DNA of 64,000 nucleotides from the NCBI GenBank assembly GCA_019208055.1, contig JAGXJF010003276.1, positions 62,001 through 126,000 of the forward strand, in the 5' to 3' direction. Position 1 is the stretch's first letter; each line of letters begins with the position of its first letter. Positions 22,342-34,345 of the stretch are shown here, piece after piece. Below the pieces are notes generated by a model that was not told where the DNA came from, did not search any database, and saw only the letters and a program-made list of their open reading frames with translations. Origin of the DNA: Stipa capillata (taxonomy: Eukaryota; Streptophyta; Magnoliopsida; Poales; Poaceae). Both the position numbers and the translations under genes were made by a program.

Positions 22342-22545
22342 CGCATGCCGGAGAGAAAGAAGAAGGCGAAGACGAGCACCGCTTGCTAGAGAGGAAGGAG
22401 AGAGGGAAGACGAGCACCGTTTGCTGAAGAGGAAGAAAAGGAGGAAGACGAACACCACTTGTCGGAGAGAAAGTAGAGGGTGCCGACAAGCACCAACTGT
22501 CAAAGGCGAAGGGGACGCCAAGCACCGTCCACTGGAGAAGACGTT
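22342..22545. repeat. Degenerate ~38-bp minisatellite, purine-rich
   Basis: Successive units start ACCGCATGCCGGAG, ACCGCTTGCTAGAG, ACCGTTTGCTGAAG, ACCACTTGTCGGAG, ACCAACTGTC and ACCGTCCACTGGAG, each followed by a GAAG/GGAAGACGAGC stretch. It creates a spurious Arg/Lys-rich frame on + and a Ser/Leu-rich frame on -. Confidence 0.75.
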
Positions 22546-23232
22546 GCTTACCTTGTTACCGGAGAAAGCGGTGGAGTCGAGAAAGAAAAAGAGCAGAGTG
22601 CGGGAGGAAAGGGATAAGAAAGACGAGAGAGCTGTGAGAGGAAAAGGAGGGGATACCAGCGCCAAGCAGCAGGAGGTCAGCCTAAAAACTCCCACGCGAT
22701 CCTGTCCGCACCGCTGCAGCTAGCGCCATCTCCCTTTATGTCTGCCATCTCCTCGCTTGTACCCGCTAGCCTGGCCAAAAATAACCGAAATTTACGTTTC
22801 CCCGAGGCCTGACTGAAGAGTGCTTTAAGCACCATATAGATATAGCTAACGAGACGATGCAGACTACCAAATACTCTTTACATGTATTTGATAGACCTAA
22901 TTAAATTTCATAGAGATAATCAAACAAGTGCCAGAGCAGTGCGTACCTTGCATGGCTCGTCTGAGCTGTTCGATGGAAAATTACTGTACGTAACAAACTC
23001 TAGATCGATTGCTATATACGTGTTTGTGCTATAGTACTTACAATAGCTTATTTTTAAACCGTTGTAATAGCTGTATGTACTAATCATACTACACTGTCTG
23101 CCAGCGCGAATGTGCCATAGTGCCATACGACGTTGGCAGGAAGTAATATTTTCCACTTGATACAACAATAGCTAGATATGTACGTCTGCTTGGTGCACAA
23201 AGCAAACCCCGAGCGCATTCCCGTGCATTCCG
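22546..23232. other. Intergenic before CACTA-B
   Basis: No gene is seen. CCG (23230-23232) immediately before the CACTA-B terminus is the potential 3-bp target site. Confidence 0.4.
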
Positions 23233-23590
23233 CACTAATACAGAAATGTATATCCATTACAGCATATCTGAAACGGTCAGAAAAAAGCCACAAATAACAT
23301 ATATCAAAGACGGTCAATACGAAAAAACCGCCACCGATAACGAGTTCAGGAGAAACCGCCTCGAATAATTACCACATCCGAGGCAGTCAGAAAAAAGTAA
23401 TCGCCTCCAATATTATCCGAGACGATCCACCGAGACTAACCTTCTCGGATAATGATCAAATCCGCGGCGGTTATATACTATCAACCACCTCGGATAATTG
23501 GGTACATATCAGAGGCGGTTGCTTGTATATAATTAACCGTCTCCATATAACTAATATCCGAGGCGGTTATGTGGATCTAACCACCACCAA
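23233..23590. repeat. CACTA-B 5' TIR and subterminal array
   Basis: CACTAATACAGAAATG opens the element. Repeats of ATCCGAGGCGGTT and its complement AACCGCCTCGGAT, with variants, fill about 23275-23585 in both orientations. Confidence 0.85.
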
Positions 23591-24246
23591 TATGTTGCAC
23601 AGTATTAAATGCGTTGTGCGAGCAGGCAGACTACTAGAGAAGGATGTAATTGTGGTGATTTGCTGACGATTTTTTGAGCTATTTCCTAGCGATTTTTTAG
23701 TGCACAAACTAAATTTGGAAGAGTAGTTGGAGATAATACTTCCTTGTTGAGTTGCAAAGGTTAGTGCTTTGTTTTTGAAACATTTTATCCAATAATTTAG
23801 TGATTTTGCTTTGTTTCTTGGACATTGAACATATGAAATTATATGATCATGATTAGATTCATGGAGATGTTTGATTCATCGTATAGTTGAATGCATAGCA
23901 ATTGTGTGTTAAGGTATGCAAATTTTGAAGGAATTTTGTGGCTAAAATAGAAAAAGCAAAGAATGATGGATTTATTTTTGTGGCTTAATTTTCATATGCA
24001 AGAAATAGTACTTTGGTTAGTTATAGTTTAGTAATTGAAGCGAGTCGACGCATATAGGTCAGTTATATTATTCAATTAGTTAGGTTAGTTAGGTTACATA
24101 TATTAGTTAGTTAGTTAGTTAGGTTAGTAATTATTTTTAGAATTCAGTTAGGTTAGTAATTGAAAAAACGTTAAACTCATGTCACGAAGTCGATGCACTT
24201 TATATTTGTAATTTAAATTTCAACTTTTCATATGCACAGATTAAAT
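23591..24246 (+). other. CACTA-B transposase leader
   Basis: AT-rich 5' flank of the TNP2 gene; no ORF. It contains a short GTTAGTTA microsatellite at about 24066-24125. Confidence 0.5.
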
Positions 24247-27200
24247 GGATCGGTCATAGATGTACGGAGCTCACAACACAAAGGCGTATAGAGATGGAGT
24301 AAGAGCACTTATGGTAGCTGTGGAGGCAGACATGGTGAGAGAGGGTAGGGCAGGCACCTATTGTCCATACACGGACTGGGTAACGTAAGGATTTTTGAGC
24401 TCCATCATATCGAGTTCTACTTGTTCAAGAGAGGTTTTAGAGAAGGGTATTCAACTTGGACCAAGTATGGTGAAGATCAAGTTGTCAGATAATGATATTC
24501 TTGCTGATGAATAAGCAACCGATATGCCATTTGATATCACTTGTGATTCACACTATTTTATGTCCGATGATGCTGACTCGATGCTTAACCTGGAATAGAT
24601 GTTGCGTGAATTCAAAGGGCATGAAACCGACAGAGAGTACCAACAATTTATAGGCTTGATGAAGGCCTCAGAAAAACCGTTATTCCCAGGATGTAAGGCT
24701 AAATTCATATTGTTATATGGCGTGCTTGAACTATTGAAGCTGAAGATGAGCAACAACTGGTCCGACAAGGGCTTCAACGAGTTGTTGGACCTCCTAGGGG
24801 GACATGCTTCCGGAGGGGAATGAGTTATCCATAAACACATACAAAGCCAAGAAGATGCTTTGTCCCTTGGGAATGGAAATTGAAAAGATACATGCATGTC
24901 GAAACGACTGTATCCTATACCGAGAAGAGTTTGCGAAGTTACATTCATGCCCTGTGTGCAAGGCTTCTTGGTATAAGGGTAAAATTGAACTAGATGGAGC
25001 TGAGGAATGCGTCGAGGTGATGAAGGGGACTCCTACCAAAGTTGCTTGGTACCTGCCTGTAATCCCACGCCTGAAGCGTTTATTTGTGAACCCGAAGGAA
25101 GCAAATCTGTTTCGCTGGCATGCCGAAAGAGCGGAAGACATCCGATGGAAAGCTAAAACACCCTACCAATGCTATCCAGTGGAGAAACATTGATAGGAAG
25201 TATCCTCTATTTGCTGTGGAGACAAGGAACGTAAGGTTTACGCTGAGTACGGATGGAATAAATCCATTTGGGAATATGAGCAGCCGACACGACACCTGGC
25301 CCGTGCTTCTCAGTATGTACAACCTACCTCCTTGACTTTGTATGAAATGGAAGTACATTATGATGTCCATACTTATCGAAGGACCTAAGCAACCTGATAA
25401 CGACATCGACGTGTATTTTCAACTATTGATGGATGATCTACAAACACTGTGAAACACAAGAGTGCATGTATGGGATGCGGATATGGGCTATGTTGTTCTG
25501 CACAATCCAAGATTTTCCCACTCTCGGCAACACCTCCGGCCAGACGGTGAAACGACACAAAGGTTGTGTCATATGCATGGAGAATACTGTCAGCACAAGT
25601 CTCAAGAATTACAGGAAAGTCATGTACATGGGTCACCGACGGTTCCTGCCTGTAAGGCACCATTACTGGAGATGGAAGTCACATTTCAATGGGAGAACGG
25701 ATAATGGTGTGAAACCATGGCTATTCAGCGGTACTGAGATATTCGAGAAGGTTAATGATGTCAATGTCGTGCTTGGAAAGGGTCGGAAAAAAAAAGGCCT
25801 GGAAGAAGCGATCGGTGTTTTGGGACTTACCATATTGGAAGGATCTAGATGTTCCACACTGCATCGATGTGATGCACATAGAGAAGAATTTTTTGTGACA
25901 GCGTACTGGGTATTGCTAAACATGAAGGACAAGACGAATGATGGCGTCAAGGCCCAACTTGATATGGCTGATATGGGAATCAGACCCGAGCTGGCACATG
26001 TACTTCTACCTAATGGGAAGACATACATCACTCCTGCTTGTTACACTTTATCCAAGGCCGAGAGAACCGAGTTTTGCAAGTTCTTGCATGGTGCGAAAAT
26101 TTCGTCGGGCTACTCCGCCAATATAAAGAGGCTTGTCTCCATGCAGGACTTGAAACTAATTGGCATGAAGTCTCATGACCGCCATGTTATGATGACACAG
26201 ATGCTCCCAATTGCAATCAGAAATATTCTATCGCCTAACATTCGAGAAACAATCACGAATCTGTGCTTCTTCTTTAACAAGATTTCACAGAAGATGATGG
26301 ATGTGTTCGAACTAGATGATTTGGAGTTAGCGGCGGCGGAGATTGTATGTCAGCTAGAGATATATTTTCCACCATCTTTCTTTGATATAATGGTGCATCT
26401 CATCATCCACATTGTCAACGAAATCAAGATGTGCGGCCTAGTCTTCCTTCGAAGCATGTACCCATTCAAAAGATTCATGGGAATCTTGAAGCACTATGTG
26501 TGAAAAAGGTATCGACCCAAGGGAAGTATTGTCAAAGGTTATGCTGCAGAAGAGGTTGTCGAGTTCTGTGTTAACTACATGGAGTCAAACCAACTAATTT
26601 GCGTGCCATGCTCTCGGCACAAACGCAGGCTTGATGGTGTTGGGACCATCGAAAAGAAATCAATAACCGCTGATCAAGCTGGACACATTCTAGCCCATTT
26701 CACGGTATTGCAACACACGGCCACCATTGCCCCATACATGGATGAGCACAGGGCAAAGTTAAGGCAAGAGCATCCAAATAGAACTGATGCATGGAGAATG
26801 AGAGAGCATAACAAAGAATTCAATAAGTGGTTCAAGGAGTGTCTCTGTTTAAGTGCCCCTAGTGACATGCTAACCTGGTATGCGAAGGGACTAACATTCA
26901 AAGTCGTCACTTGGCAAGGATATGACATTAACGGATACACATTCTACATGAGAGATCAACATAAGAAAAGCACATTTCAAAATAGTGGGGTTCACATAGA
27001 AACTTTTGACATGAGCAGGAAATGGAGCTGGTATTATGGGTTCATTAAGAATATTTGGGAGTTGGACTATGTGTACTTCAAATTTCCTTTATTCCAGTGT
27101 CATTGGGTCAATCTCCAATCTACAAAGGTCGATAAGTATGGCTTCAGATCAGTAGATCTTGAACGGATCGGTTTCAAGAATGACCCATTTGTTCTAGCCA

Positions 27201-27478
27201 ATCAAGCTCACCAGGTCTTTTATGTGACTGACCTAGCGAAGAAGAATACTCATATTGCCATGCAAGGTAAAAGAAACATTGTCAGAGTTCAAGATGTGGT
27301 AGACGAGGATGAATACAAGATACTTGAAGATACGCCTCCGATCACATATACCATAAGAGACACAATTAGCGATGAACCTAATGAACCATGCTACATATGC
27401 GACGATCATCAAGAAGGGCTAGAGTTCGAAGAGGAAATGCCTTGCAAAAATAAAAAGAAATGCAAGCAAAGGCAATGA
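24247..27478 (+). pseudogene. CACTA-B TNP2 transposase, several frameshifts and stops
   Basis: Starts at MDRS (24247) with the transposase-associated N-terminal domain (YCPYTDW, then a GF..GY..W region to about 24460). The tnp2 core spans about 24600-25900 (LLKLKMSNNWSDKGFNELL; CPLGMEIEKIHACRNDCILY; HSCPVCKASWY; VAWYLPVIPRLKRLF). The DUF4218 region follows (26130-26560; KLIGMKSHDRHVMMTQMLP; RSMYPFKRFMGILKHYV). The DUF4216-type C-terminus (GYDINGYTFYMRD ... WELDYVYFKFPLF) ends at 27478. Breaks: stops at about 24260, 24387, 24597 and 26502 and frame changes near 24820, 25190 and 25430. In intact elements TNP2 (TnpD-type) cuts at the TIRs in the nucleus. The C-terminal 299 codons (26579-27478) are still one open frame. 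Confidence 0.9.
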
Positions 27479-27989
27479 AATTATTTCAGATGTTCATGTC
27501 CTTTTTGAGAAGTGTTAATTTTGTTGGCTGAAACATGAAAGAAACATTCATGTGTTGATGATATTTCAGATGTTCATGGTAAAGGCTGTAGAATTGTGCT
27601 ATCTACTGTCAGTTTTAAAATTACCAACTGAATTGTATTGTTGCTTGAAAGTTCAGAAAATAGATCTGAACACCTGCCTTATAAAAAGTATCCGAGGCGG
27701 TTAGAAGCTCAAAACCGCCTCCTTTATAGACGACCCGAGGCAGTTGGAACCAAGGAACCGCTTTGGATATCTTCTCATCCGAGGCGGTTGGAACCAAGGA
27801 ACCGCCTCGGATATCTTCTCATCCGAGGCAGTCAGATCTACGTAACCGCCTCCTTTATTGCTTATCCGAGGCGGTCGAATCCGTGTAACCGCCTCGGATA
27901 GTTGATCAAATATAACCAGAGGTAGATTCTCTTATTCCCTAGCTTTCACGACTCCACGTAGTCACCCCAATTGTGCTCCACGCTGCCGT
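27479..27989. repeat. CACTA-B internal repeat array between its two genes
   Basis: From 27686 to 27905, TATCCGAGGCGGTT and AACCGCCTCGGATA alternate, the same unit as the 5' subterminal array at 23275-23585. One 54-57 bp unit (CGGTTGGAACCAAGGAACCGC) is repeated in tandem. It lies downstream of the TNP2 stop and upstream of the second gene. No TIR is found here, so it is internal rather than terminal. Confidence 0.8.
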
Positions 27990-28330
27990 CACTGAGGTCC
28001 CGAGCCCGAGTGCATCGTCCCCGTCGCCGTGCTCCTGCAAGCTCCCCGTGACCGAGCACCACCCCCTCCTCCACGCCTCCTCCTCCCCGAGCATCCCCGC
28101 CTCCTCCCCAAGCATCCTCGCCTCTCGTCTGAGCACCGGTAGCTCCTCCTCGACCACCGGCGCCTACTCCACGAGAGCCGGCACCTCATCCCCGACCACC
28201 GGAGCCTACTCCCCGAGTGCCGGTGCCTCATCCCCGACCACCATCAAGTACGCACCATCATCTGCTTGTGCTATTTTTTCTGTAGTGCTATTCTTTCTGC
28301 CGTTCTATGCTGTAATGCGATTCTAGTGGA
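27990..28330 (+). repeat. Ser/Thr/Pro-rich low-complexity leader of the CACTA-B second gene
   Basis: C-rich sequence with CCCCGAGCATCC-type units and a 54-bp direct repeat (TCCCCGACCACCGG(A/C)GCCTACTCC, with copies near 28150-28245) encoding SSPTTGAYS repeats. Similar leaders precede the second gene in CACTA-C (34090-34340) and CACTA-D (57590-57890). Confidence 0.6.
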
Positions 28331-28909
28331 TATGTCATTTGTTAATGCACACTGTTTTACACTGCACCCTAGTTGGTTTTAGACTGAATGATTAGGCATA
28401 GTAATAATGAGTATTGCGATTCGTGTGGGGTTAGTTTAGTGGTACCAGATAATTGAGGCTGTAAAGCTTGCACAAAATTAGGGCTGATGGTTTTCCTGTA
28501 GAATTTGTAATGATTTGCTATTCCTATAGATTTTTTACCATGGTAGGTTAGACATGTATAGACTGAACTATGTTATTATTACCTTGTTACCTAGGAGCCA
28601 AATAAATGATAAGACATATCTTAATTATTTGTGTACTTACTTATTTGTTCAAGATTTGCACTAGAGTCTACAAATAATAGAGCCATTAGAATACCAAACA
28701 AGGTATATTTTAGATGTAGTGTTATTACATGAAACTTTGCATGAAATTCATATAACCAAAGTAGATGTTGTTATGTAGACTTGATTATGAGAAATATCAC
28801 GGATGGTCAGCAATGTACTTACTATGAAGATTTTATGGTGCAATGTTTTTTCGTCATGTTTCTATTAAGCTTTTGTCTTTAAGAGAATTGTTCCGTACCA
28901 CATCATATT
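28331..28909. other. AT-rich stretch inside CACTA-B
   Basis: No coding motifs; probably an intron or leader of the second gene. Confidence 0.4.
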
Positions 28910-31156
28910 GGTCGTCCTTATTTGAATGGAGAAGAACTCCCCACCGTCCTCCCCTACGATATCGCCATTGGGCTCGCCAAGACCATCGACATCGTCAGGA
29001 GATTGGTAGTTGAGAGAGTGGATCCGGTCACCGGAGTTCCTGAGCCGGAAGAAACCTAGAAGATGTGGCGGATGACATGCGGGGTTCAAGAGTCAGGATC
29101 ACCCTCTCAGATTGGGGTGAGCTGAGACGAGAGGAGCAGAGGTCCTTGTTTGACAAAGTGAAGTGATCATTCAGAGTCCCAGATGAAGTCGAAGCCGATT
29201 TCCGCCGAGCAACTCTATTAACGGTAGGGAAGTGTTGGCGGAATTTTAAGCACAGACTAGTGAGGGACTATCTTAAGCAAGATAAGAGGGTGTTTGGTTA
29301 GGCTTTTCAGCAGCTTTTCACTGGAAAAGTTTCAACCCAACCAAACGGCCAGCTTTTCAGCAGCTTTTGCTAACGGTAGCTGTGGTCTTTGTAGTACAAA
29401 TTCAGCTATTTGGAAAAGCTGCCTTGTGCCACCTTTTTGCAATGTGATGAAGCTTCTGTGCTTATTTTTCAAAAATGATGTAGATGGTTTGGATCAATCA
29501 AAAGTCATATGTTCACTTTTCCACAGCCATAGTAGCTTTTCCAGACAGCCAGCCAATAGCAGATTTGTCAACTGTCACAACCCAACCAAACAGGCCCTAA
29601 GTCGCCTTGCCAAGCATACCCGGATGTGGCGAAGGTAGACTCAGAGGAGTTTAAGGCCTTGAAGTCCTTGGAGGAGTTCCATGCCAAAAGCCATAAGGGA
29701 CAGGAGCTAGCTAGGAGGACAAGCACCCATACTTTCTCGGCACCTTAGGGTACGTGGGTGCTAAGAAGAAATGGGCAAAGGAAGATGAGGAAGCGGAAAA
29801 GCACGGTCTGCAGCCGGTGTTCTCCAATTTCAGCGATAGCCGCATCCAGGACTGGTGCAGGGTGAGGACAAAGGTGAATCCTCGTGGGGAACGTGTCTGG
29901 CAAAACCCAAAAGACGAGGAGGTCTACCAGAAAATGATGGGGCTGAATAAGCAGGCAACTCAAGGCGCGTTTGTGCCAAGTCAGGAAAAAGATATACTCT
30001 CCGAGGACATCGGCACAAGGGAGCCCTATGGATGCACCAGGGGTTTTGGAAATCTCGCTACATGGGGCAAAGCATTCACCGGCGATACACAGGAGGCACG
30101 GAGGCAAGAGGAAGAAAGCGAGGGCCGAACAGATGAAAGTGGAGATAAAATCCTCCCTTGAAGCGTAATTTGAGGAAAGAATGAGAGCCATGGAGGAGAG
30201 GCTATCAGCACAGTACCTCCAAGACAGGGTGGCAGTCGCAAGCCGGGTGCCCGCCACAGTAGCTGCACCTCGGGCGCCGAGGAATGTTCTCCCATCGATC
30301 AAATTGAGGGTCCAATGTGGTGCAAGATGCAGATATAGTTCACTACGACGAACTTTACAATGGATGCAACATATGGTCAGGTGTGGCCATCTCCTCCTGG
30401 AACGGTGTTGCATGATGTCCCCTTAACGCTAGGTTTCGCGCGAGTGCAGGTGGAGTCAGTTAACCCAACCTTCGCTAGCTGTCCCCTGCCGAACACACGA
30501 GAAGGAGATGAGATGTAGAAGCTAGACGATGTCGTCGGGTCTTTCGTTCAGTGGTCAAAGAAGGACATAGTCCTTGAATCAGCACCAAACACGTCGTCTG
30601 ATCCTCCATGTTCGCTGGCCGGTGGGATGATGAGGTTTTCACTGGTGGTTAATCGCTCTCCATCAGAGGTTTCAAAGCTGCTCACCCTCCCTCAGCCAAA
30701 GCCGACACTACAAATTTGGAGGTTTCTCATCGTTCGCTACCCCTTCAACTCCCGGCAGTACCTAATGTGGAAGGCTCACAGCCTCGTCGTGGTCAAACAA
30801 AGAGTCAAGAGGCCACATCGAAGCTGAAAGTTTCCTGGTCGAAGAAGTCTACTTTGAATTTGGTGGCTAATGTTGAATATCCTATGGCGGAGTTAGCTTG
30901 CCAATACATGCCGGGACAACCTATGGTGGATGCTAACGTGAACTTAGGCGTAGCCTGCCGGACGCTTCATGATCATTACCTCGACATGTCAAACAGGCCG
31001 TTCCCAAACACACTAGTCAGCATCATGGTGAGCTTCAAGGAGCAACACTTCAAGCACACTCTAGGAAATTTCTTCCCGGTGGAATTCTTTGACTTGTTCA
31101 ACATGTTCCACTTCCGTGACCTAGAAGCCTCCCTCATGAGATGCTTCACACTGTAA
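28910..31156 (+). pseudogene. CACTA-B second gene, Transposase_24 (Ptta/En/Spm)-like and middle module
   Basis: Degenerate exons read LSDWGELRREEQRSLFDKVK and FRVPDEVEADFRRATLLTVG near 29110-29230. A MITE insertion follows (29287-29598). The shared signature GYVGAKKKWAKEDEEAEKHG comes next (29754-29815), then ...NFSDSRIQDWCRVRTKVNP. The same LG..GY.GK..KW.KED signature is visible in CACTA-C, -D and -E. A second shared module, HDVPLTLGFARVQV, lies near 30413-30455. The last open part is 30836-31156 (NLGVACRTLHDHYLDMSNRP). Many stops interrupt it. These proteins accompany TNP2 in CACTA elements; the exact role is not established from sequence. Confidence 0.75.
29287..29598. mobile_element. ~312-bp MITE inside the CACTA-B second gene
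   Basis: Ends AGGGTGTTTGGTT and AACCAAACAGGCCCT are inverted and match the common grass MITE terminus GGGCCTGTTTGGTT. AAG flanks both sides (29284-29286 and 29599-29601), a possible 3-bp target duplication. Coding similarity to other CACTA second genes resumes right after it. Confidence 0.7.
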
Positions 31157-31239
31157 ATTCTTATAACACAACACCATTTTGTTCTATTACTGCTAAGTGC
31201 ATAATATAACTCATTGTTCTCCTATACTCAGATACATGA

Positions 31240-32165
31240 TTGTATCTGAGCAAGAAAAGAAAGATCCACAACTCTATGGGGTTCGGCGACCCACATTTGA
31301 TCTCGGCGCACACCATCATGACAAATAGGAACCTAGTGTAGGATTACATTCGGCATTTACTTCGTGAGTACTCCACACGAGATTACACCTGGTTGTCTGT
31401 AACATCAGGTAAGCCATATCCTTTGTAAATTCGCATCGTTTGACGGCTAAACGTATAATAAATTCGCGTCGTATAACCAGGGGCCATTGGATCCTCGTCG
31501 TGATCATGCCAAAAAATAATGAGGTATATTACCTTCATTCCATGAGGCGTAGCCATGACTAGCGCAAGGCCGCGTACTTGGACATCATGGGTCTACTTGA
31601 CAAGTGAGTACCAAAACATTCCTCTTCGTCGATCTCTATTCTTTCATGTTCCAAAATGAAAACACATTTTGATGCTAATTGTTCCAAATCACTTAGAGCG
31701 TTTGACACATACGTCAAACAAGGAGGGAGCCACAAGGAAGGAGTGCCCATCGAGTTACATCATGACTCCAAGTTTAAGGTATTCCTTCATGTTCTTGACT
31801 CCTCGTACTAATGCCATCATACTCATGCCCTGTATACCTAATCTATATCCCTTGTGTAGTTCCGGCAACAACCCCAAGGATCCGCCCTCTGTGGGCATTA
31901 CATGTGCTGCCACATGCTAGCCCTTTGCAGCAAACCAAAGTACGGTGATCTAGCGGTACGGAACCATCGCCACTAATTTCTAGTGTTTAATCATGCTATT
32001 CGCCCTGAGTGTAAGCTTCATGTTTTTAGGAAGGAGCGAAACTCATGACAATCAAAAAGTTGGAAGATATGGACATTGCCCAAATCTAGTCACACATGGC
32101 TAACTTCATAAACAACGAGGTCATTAGTGCCGAAGGACAGTTCAATTACTCGGTGGCAAGCTAGG
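31240..32165 (+). pseudogene. CACTA-B Ulp1-like protease (C48) exons, catalytic Asp replaced
   Basis: After an acceptor (aaccag) near 31472 the frame reads GHWILVVIMPKNNEVYYLHS: the catalytic His is present, but the Asp of the usual Y-Y-x-D-S is His (LHS). The next exon carries RAFDTYVKQGGSHKEGVPIE (about 31695-31755). After a further intron (acceptor gtgtag about 31859) the frame reads FRQQPQGSALCGHYMCCHML, with the Gln and catalytic Cys intact. The intron before the His splits the codon two residues upstream of it (phase 2), as in CACTA-C and -E. The copy is decayed and probably inactive. Confidence 0.8.
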
Positions 32166-32548
32166 AACGTATGATTGTGATTAGTTAGTTTATTAGTGAG
32201 GTTTCTAGTTTGAAAGCATCAAACTTTGTAGTTATCTTTCAAACTTGTGGTTTCGAATTCAAAGTGTACTTGGAGTTTTTAAATGTCATGTATACTTTTT
32301 CTCTCGGTGCTAACGTATATGTGGGTGTGAAATAATTCTAACTTTTTCCTGTGAATGTCACTGTTTAACAAATGAGACTTCTTCTTTATCAACAGATATC
32401 ATATATGGATCGGAACAGAAAATAACACATGGAGTAGTAATAGAACGAATTTACACAGTATAGTAGGCAACACAGTAGTAATATAAAATATATTTGGAAA
32501 TCACAGTAGTAATTAATACACATAAGTAGTAATTGTACACTAATTAAT
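32166..32548. other. AT-rich spacer between CACTA-B and the acidic ORF
   Basis: No coding or repeat signal. The expected CACTA-B 3' array (GAGGCGGTT units) and TIR are absent here. Confidence 0.5.
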
Positions 32549-33022
32549 CTAAATAAGCCTACACCTCGTCCTGGGCGGGCCCGATCGCGCCATCGTCACC
32601 GTGGAGGCCGCATCGTCACCGTCACTACCGCCGTCACTTTCGTCGAAGCCGTCGAGGTCATCTGCTTCCTCGTCAGTGTCCTCCCAGCAGTCATCGGTAT
32701 AGTAGTAGTGGGCGTCAGCGGCGGCGTCCTCCTGCTCCTACTGCTCTAAACCGTCGTCCTTGTCCTCGTCATCGTCCTCGTCGGTCTCCTCCTCCAAGCC
32801 GGGTGGTGGCGCACCGTCGTGGAAGTCATCCGCTATCCAAGAGTTGTCGTCAGAGGTTGGCGGTGTCCAATCAGTAGAGAACTAATCAGCGACAAAGGAC
32901 CCACGAAGGTCGACGGGACGGGTGGCGGCGTTGATGACGGTGGAGAGGCCATGGCAGAGGAGACAAGGAGCAGGAGGGAATGCATTGGGCAGCGGAGGCG
33001 GAGAAGAAGGTGGAGTATTCAT
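32549..33022 (-). pseudogene. Highly acidic ORF beside CACTA-C, two internal TAG stops
   Basis: On the minus strand one continuous frame runs from ATG at 33022 to TAG at 32549, interrupted only by two TAG codons (near 32883 and 32739) that would each be CAG with one change. It reads MNTPPSSPPPLPNAF, then WTPPTSDDNSWIADDFHDG, then a long Asp/Glu tract (EEETDEDDDEDKDDG; WEDTDEEADDLDGFDESDGG). An alternative start in another frame at 32952 (MASPPSSTPPPVP) would need a frameshift. It is transcribed away from the CACTA-C array, opposite to the second gene. No family was recognised; it may be a CACTA accessory protein or the tail of another transposon gene. Confidence 0.5.
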
Positions 33023-33176
33023 GGAACAGGCGAACAAAAAAATCGGCCTTGGAGAAGATGAAGCGACGCGACACCTGGTACAGAGAGAAATGCCTCGTTC
33101 CGTTTGGTGCATGAAACGACAGTTGAAGATGAACGGGCAAAGTCAGTTTACCGCCCAAACCAACTAAATATGTATA

Positions 33177-33975
33177 CATCAGTCGGTTCCAGTTGTAGAA
33201 CTGACTAAGATATTTTCAGTCGGTTCAAATTTCGAATTATCTTGGAAGGACACCTCAGCCGGTGACTATTAAAAACTGACTGCAAAGTGTGACATGTGTC
33301 AGTTTTCGAGGGAAATGGACTGAGAGAGCGTGCATCTCGATCTTCATGACCATGAATAGTGAAATCTTTCCTCAGTCAATTTTTCTGAAAAAACCAAGTG
33401 TAAAACATCATATGTGTTGGTTTTTGAAGAAAACCGATTGAGAGAGCATGCATCTCGATCTTCGTGAGCACAAATGGTCCGACTGAAATAATTCCTCTGT
33501 CGGTTTTCTGAAAAAACCGACTAAGATATTACGTTAGGTCCATAAATGCTATCCGAATTGAGCAGCAGCACATTCAATGCAAGTTGTAATTGTTAGGTCT
33601 TAAACATGTTACATAAGTTGCAAGTGTTAGGTCTTACACAGGTTAGATAAGTGACACACGCTCTGGCTCCATACGCACGCAACCATCATCAAGAAGGAAT
33701 AATTTTGTAACCAATCGACATAACATATTTTTTGTAAGACATGTATTCTGTATTTATAAATTATATGAACAAAAAAATCAATTCCCTTTTTCAAACCCTA
33801 TTCGAAATGAAAAATTCTTATGCAAACAGCACCGCGGCAAAATCCCCTTAACTCGGCACGGGAATTGGGATATTTGGCTGCTACCATTTTCTCAGTCAGT
33901 TTTCCGGAGAGAACCGACTAATGTAATGAGTTGTCTCAGTCAGTTTTGTCTCATAGCTAGCTGAGATATCTTGTA
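33177..33975. repeat. CACTA-C left repeat array
   Basis: CAGTCGGTT(T/C) and complements (AAACCGACT) recur at 33177-33540 and again at 33890-33965, separated by about 330 bases of unrelated AT-rich sequence (33560-33890). Confidence 0.75.
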
Positions 33976-34089
33976 CGTATAAGTATTCGAGGGCATGGCC
34001 GGAGCCAAAGTTTCAAACTCCCGCGCCGCTTTCTGTCTTGCCGCCCAGCGCCTCACCTACGCTCGTCGTCATTGCTGCTGCTGGCATTC

Positions 34090-34345
34090 CCTCCCCAATG
34101 CCCATGCCCTCTCCACAGCTCCCCCCGCCAACGTCCCCTGCCGCCGCCGTCCGTGCCGGCCATGATGACCCACGGTGTCCGTGGCCAAGCTAGGGCTGGC
34201 TCGACGGGCCTCCCAGAGGTCACCGGAGCGAACATCTCCACCACCAGCCTCCCCTCCCCGAACATCCCCACCACCGGCCTCCCCTCCCCGAGCATCCCCA
34301 CCACTGTCCTCCCCTCCCTGACCAGCCCGGCCACCGACGTCCCTC
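34090..34345 (+). repeat. CACTA-C leader with 30-bp in-frame repeats
   Basis: Three tandem 30-bp units at about 34230-34319 (AACATC(T/C)CCACCACC followed by CTCCCCTCCCCG) encode NIPTTGLPSP-type decapeptides. The open frame 34072-34398 is low complexity and is probably the leader exon of the second gene. Confidence 0.65.

Larger units (their letters stand above)
23233..32165 (+). mobile_element. CACTA-B, autonomous-type CACTA transposon, degenerate, 3' end lost
   Basis: The 5' TIR CACTAATACAGAAATG is at 23233. Then come a subterminal array, a leader, the TNP2 transposase gene (24247-27478), an internal repeat array of the same family (27686-27905), a low-complexity leader, and a second gene ending in a Ulp1-like domain (28910-32165). 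The expected 3' array with the same repeat and a closing TAGTG were not found before CACTA-C repeats begin, so the 3' end is lost or replaced. Confidence 0.85.

Noticed and set aside
22172..22723. 183-codon Arg/Lys/Glu-rich frame
   Set aside because: Produced by the purine-rich ~38-bp minisatellite at 22342-22545; no domain.
27686..27960. 3' end of CACTA-B placed at the 27686-27905 array
   Set aside because: No TAGTG terminus or target duplication follows, and second-gene sequence typical of the same element class continues downstream. Kept as an internal array.
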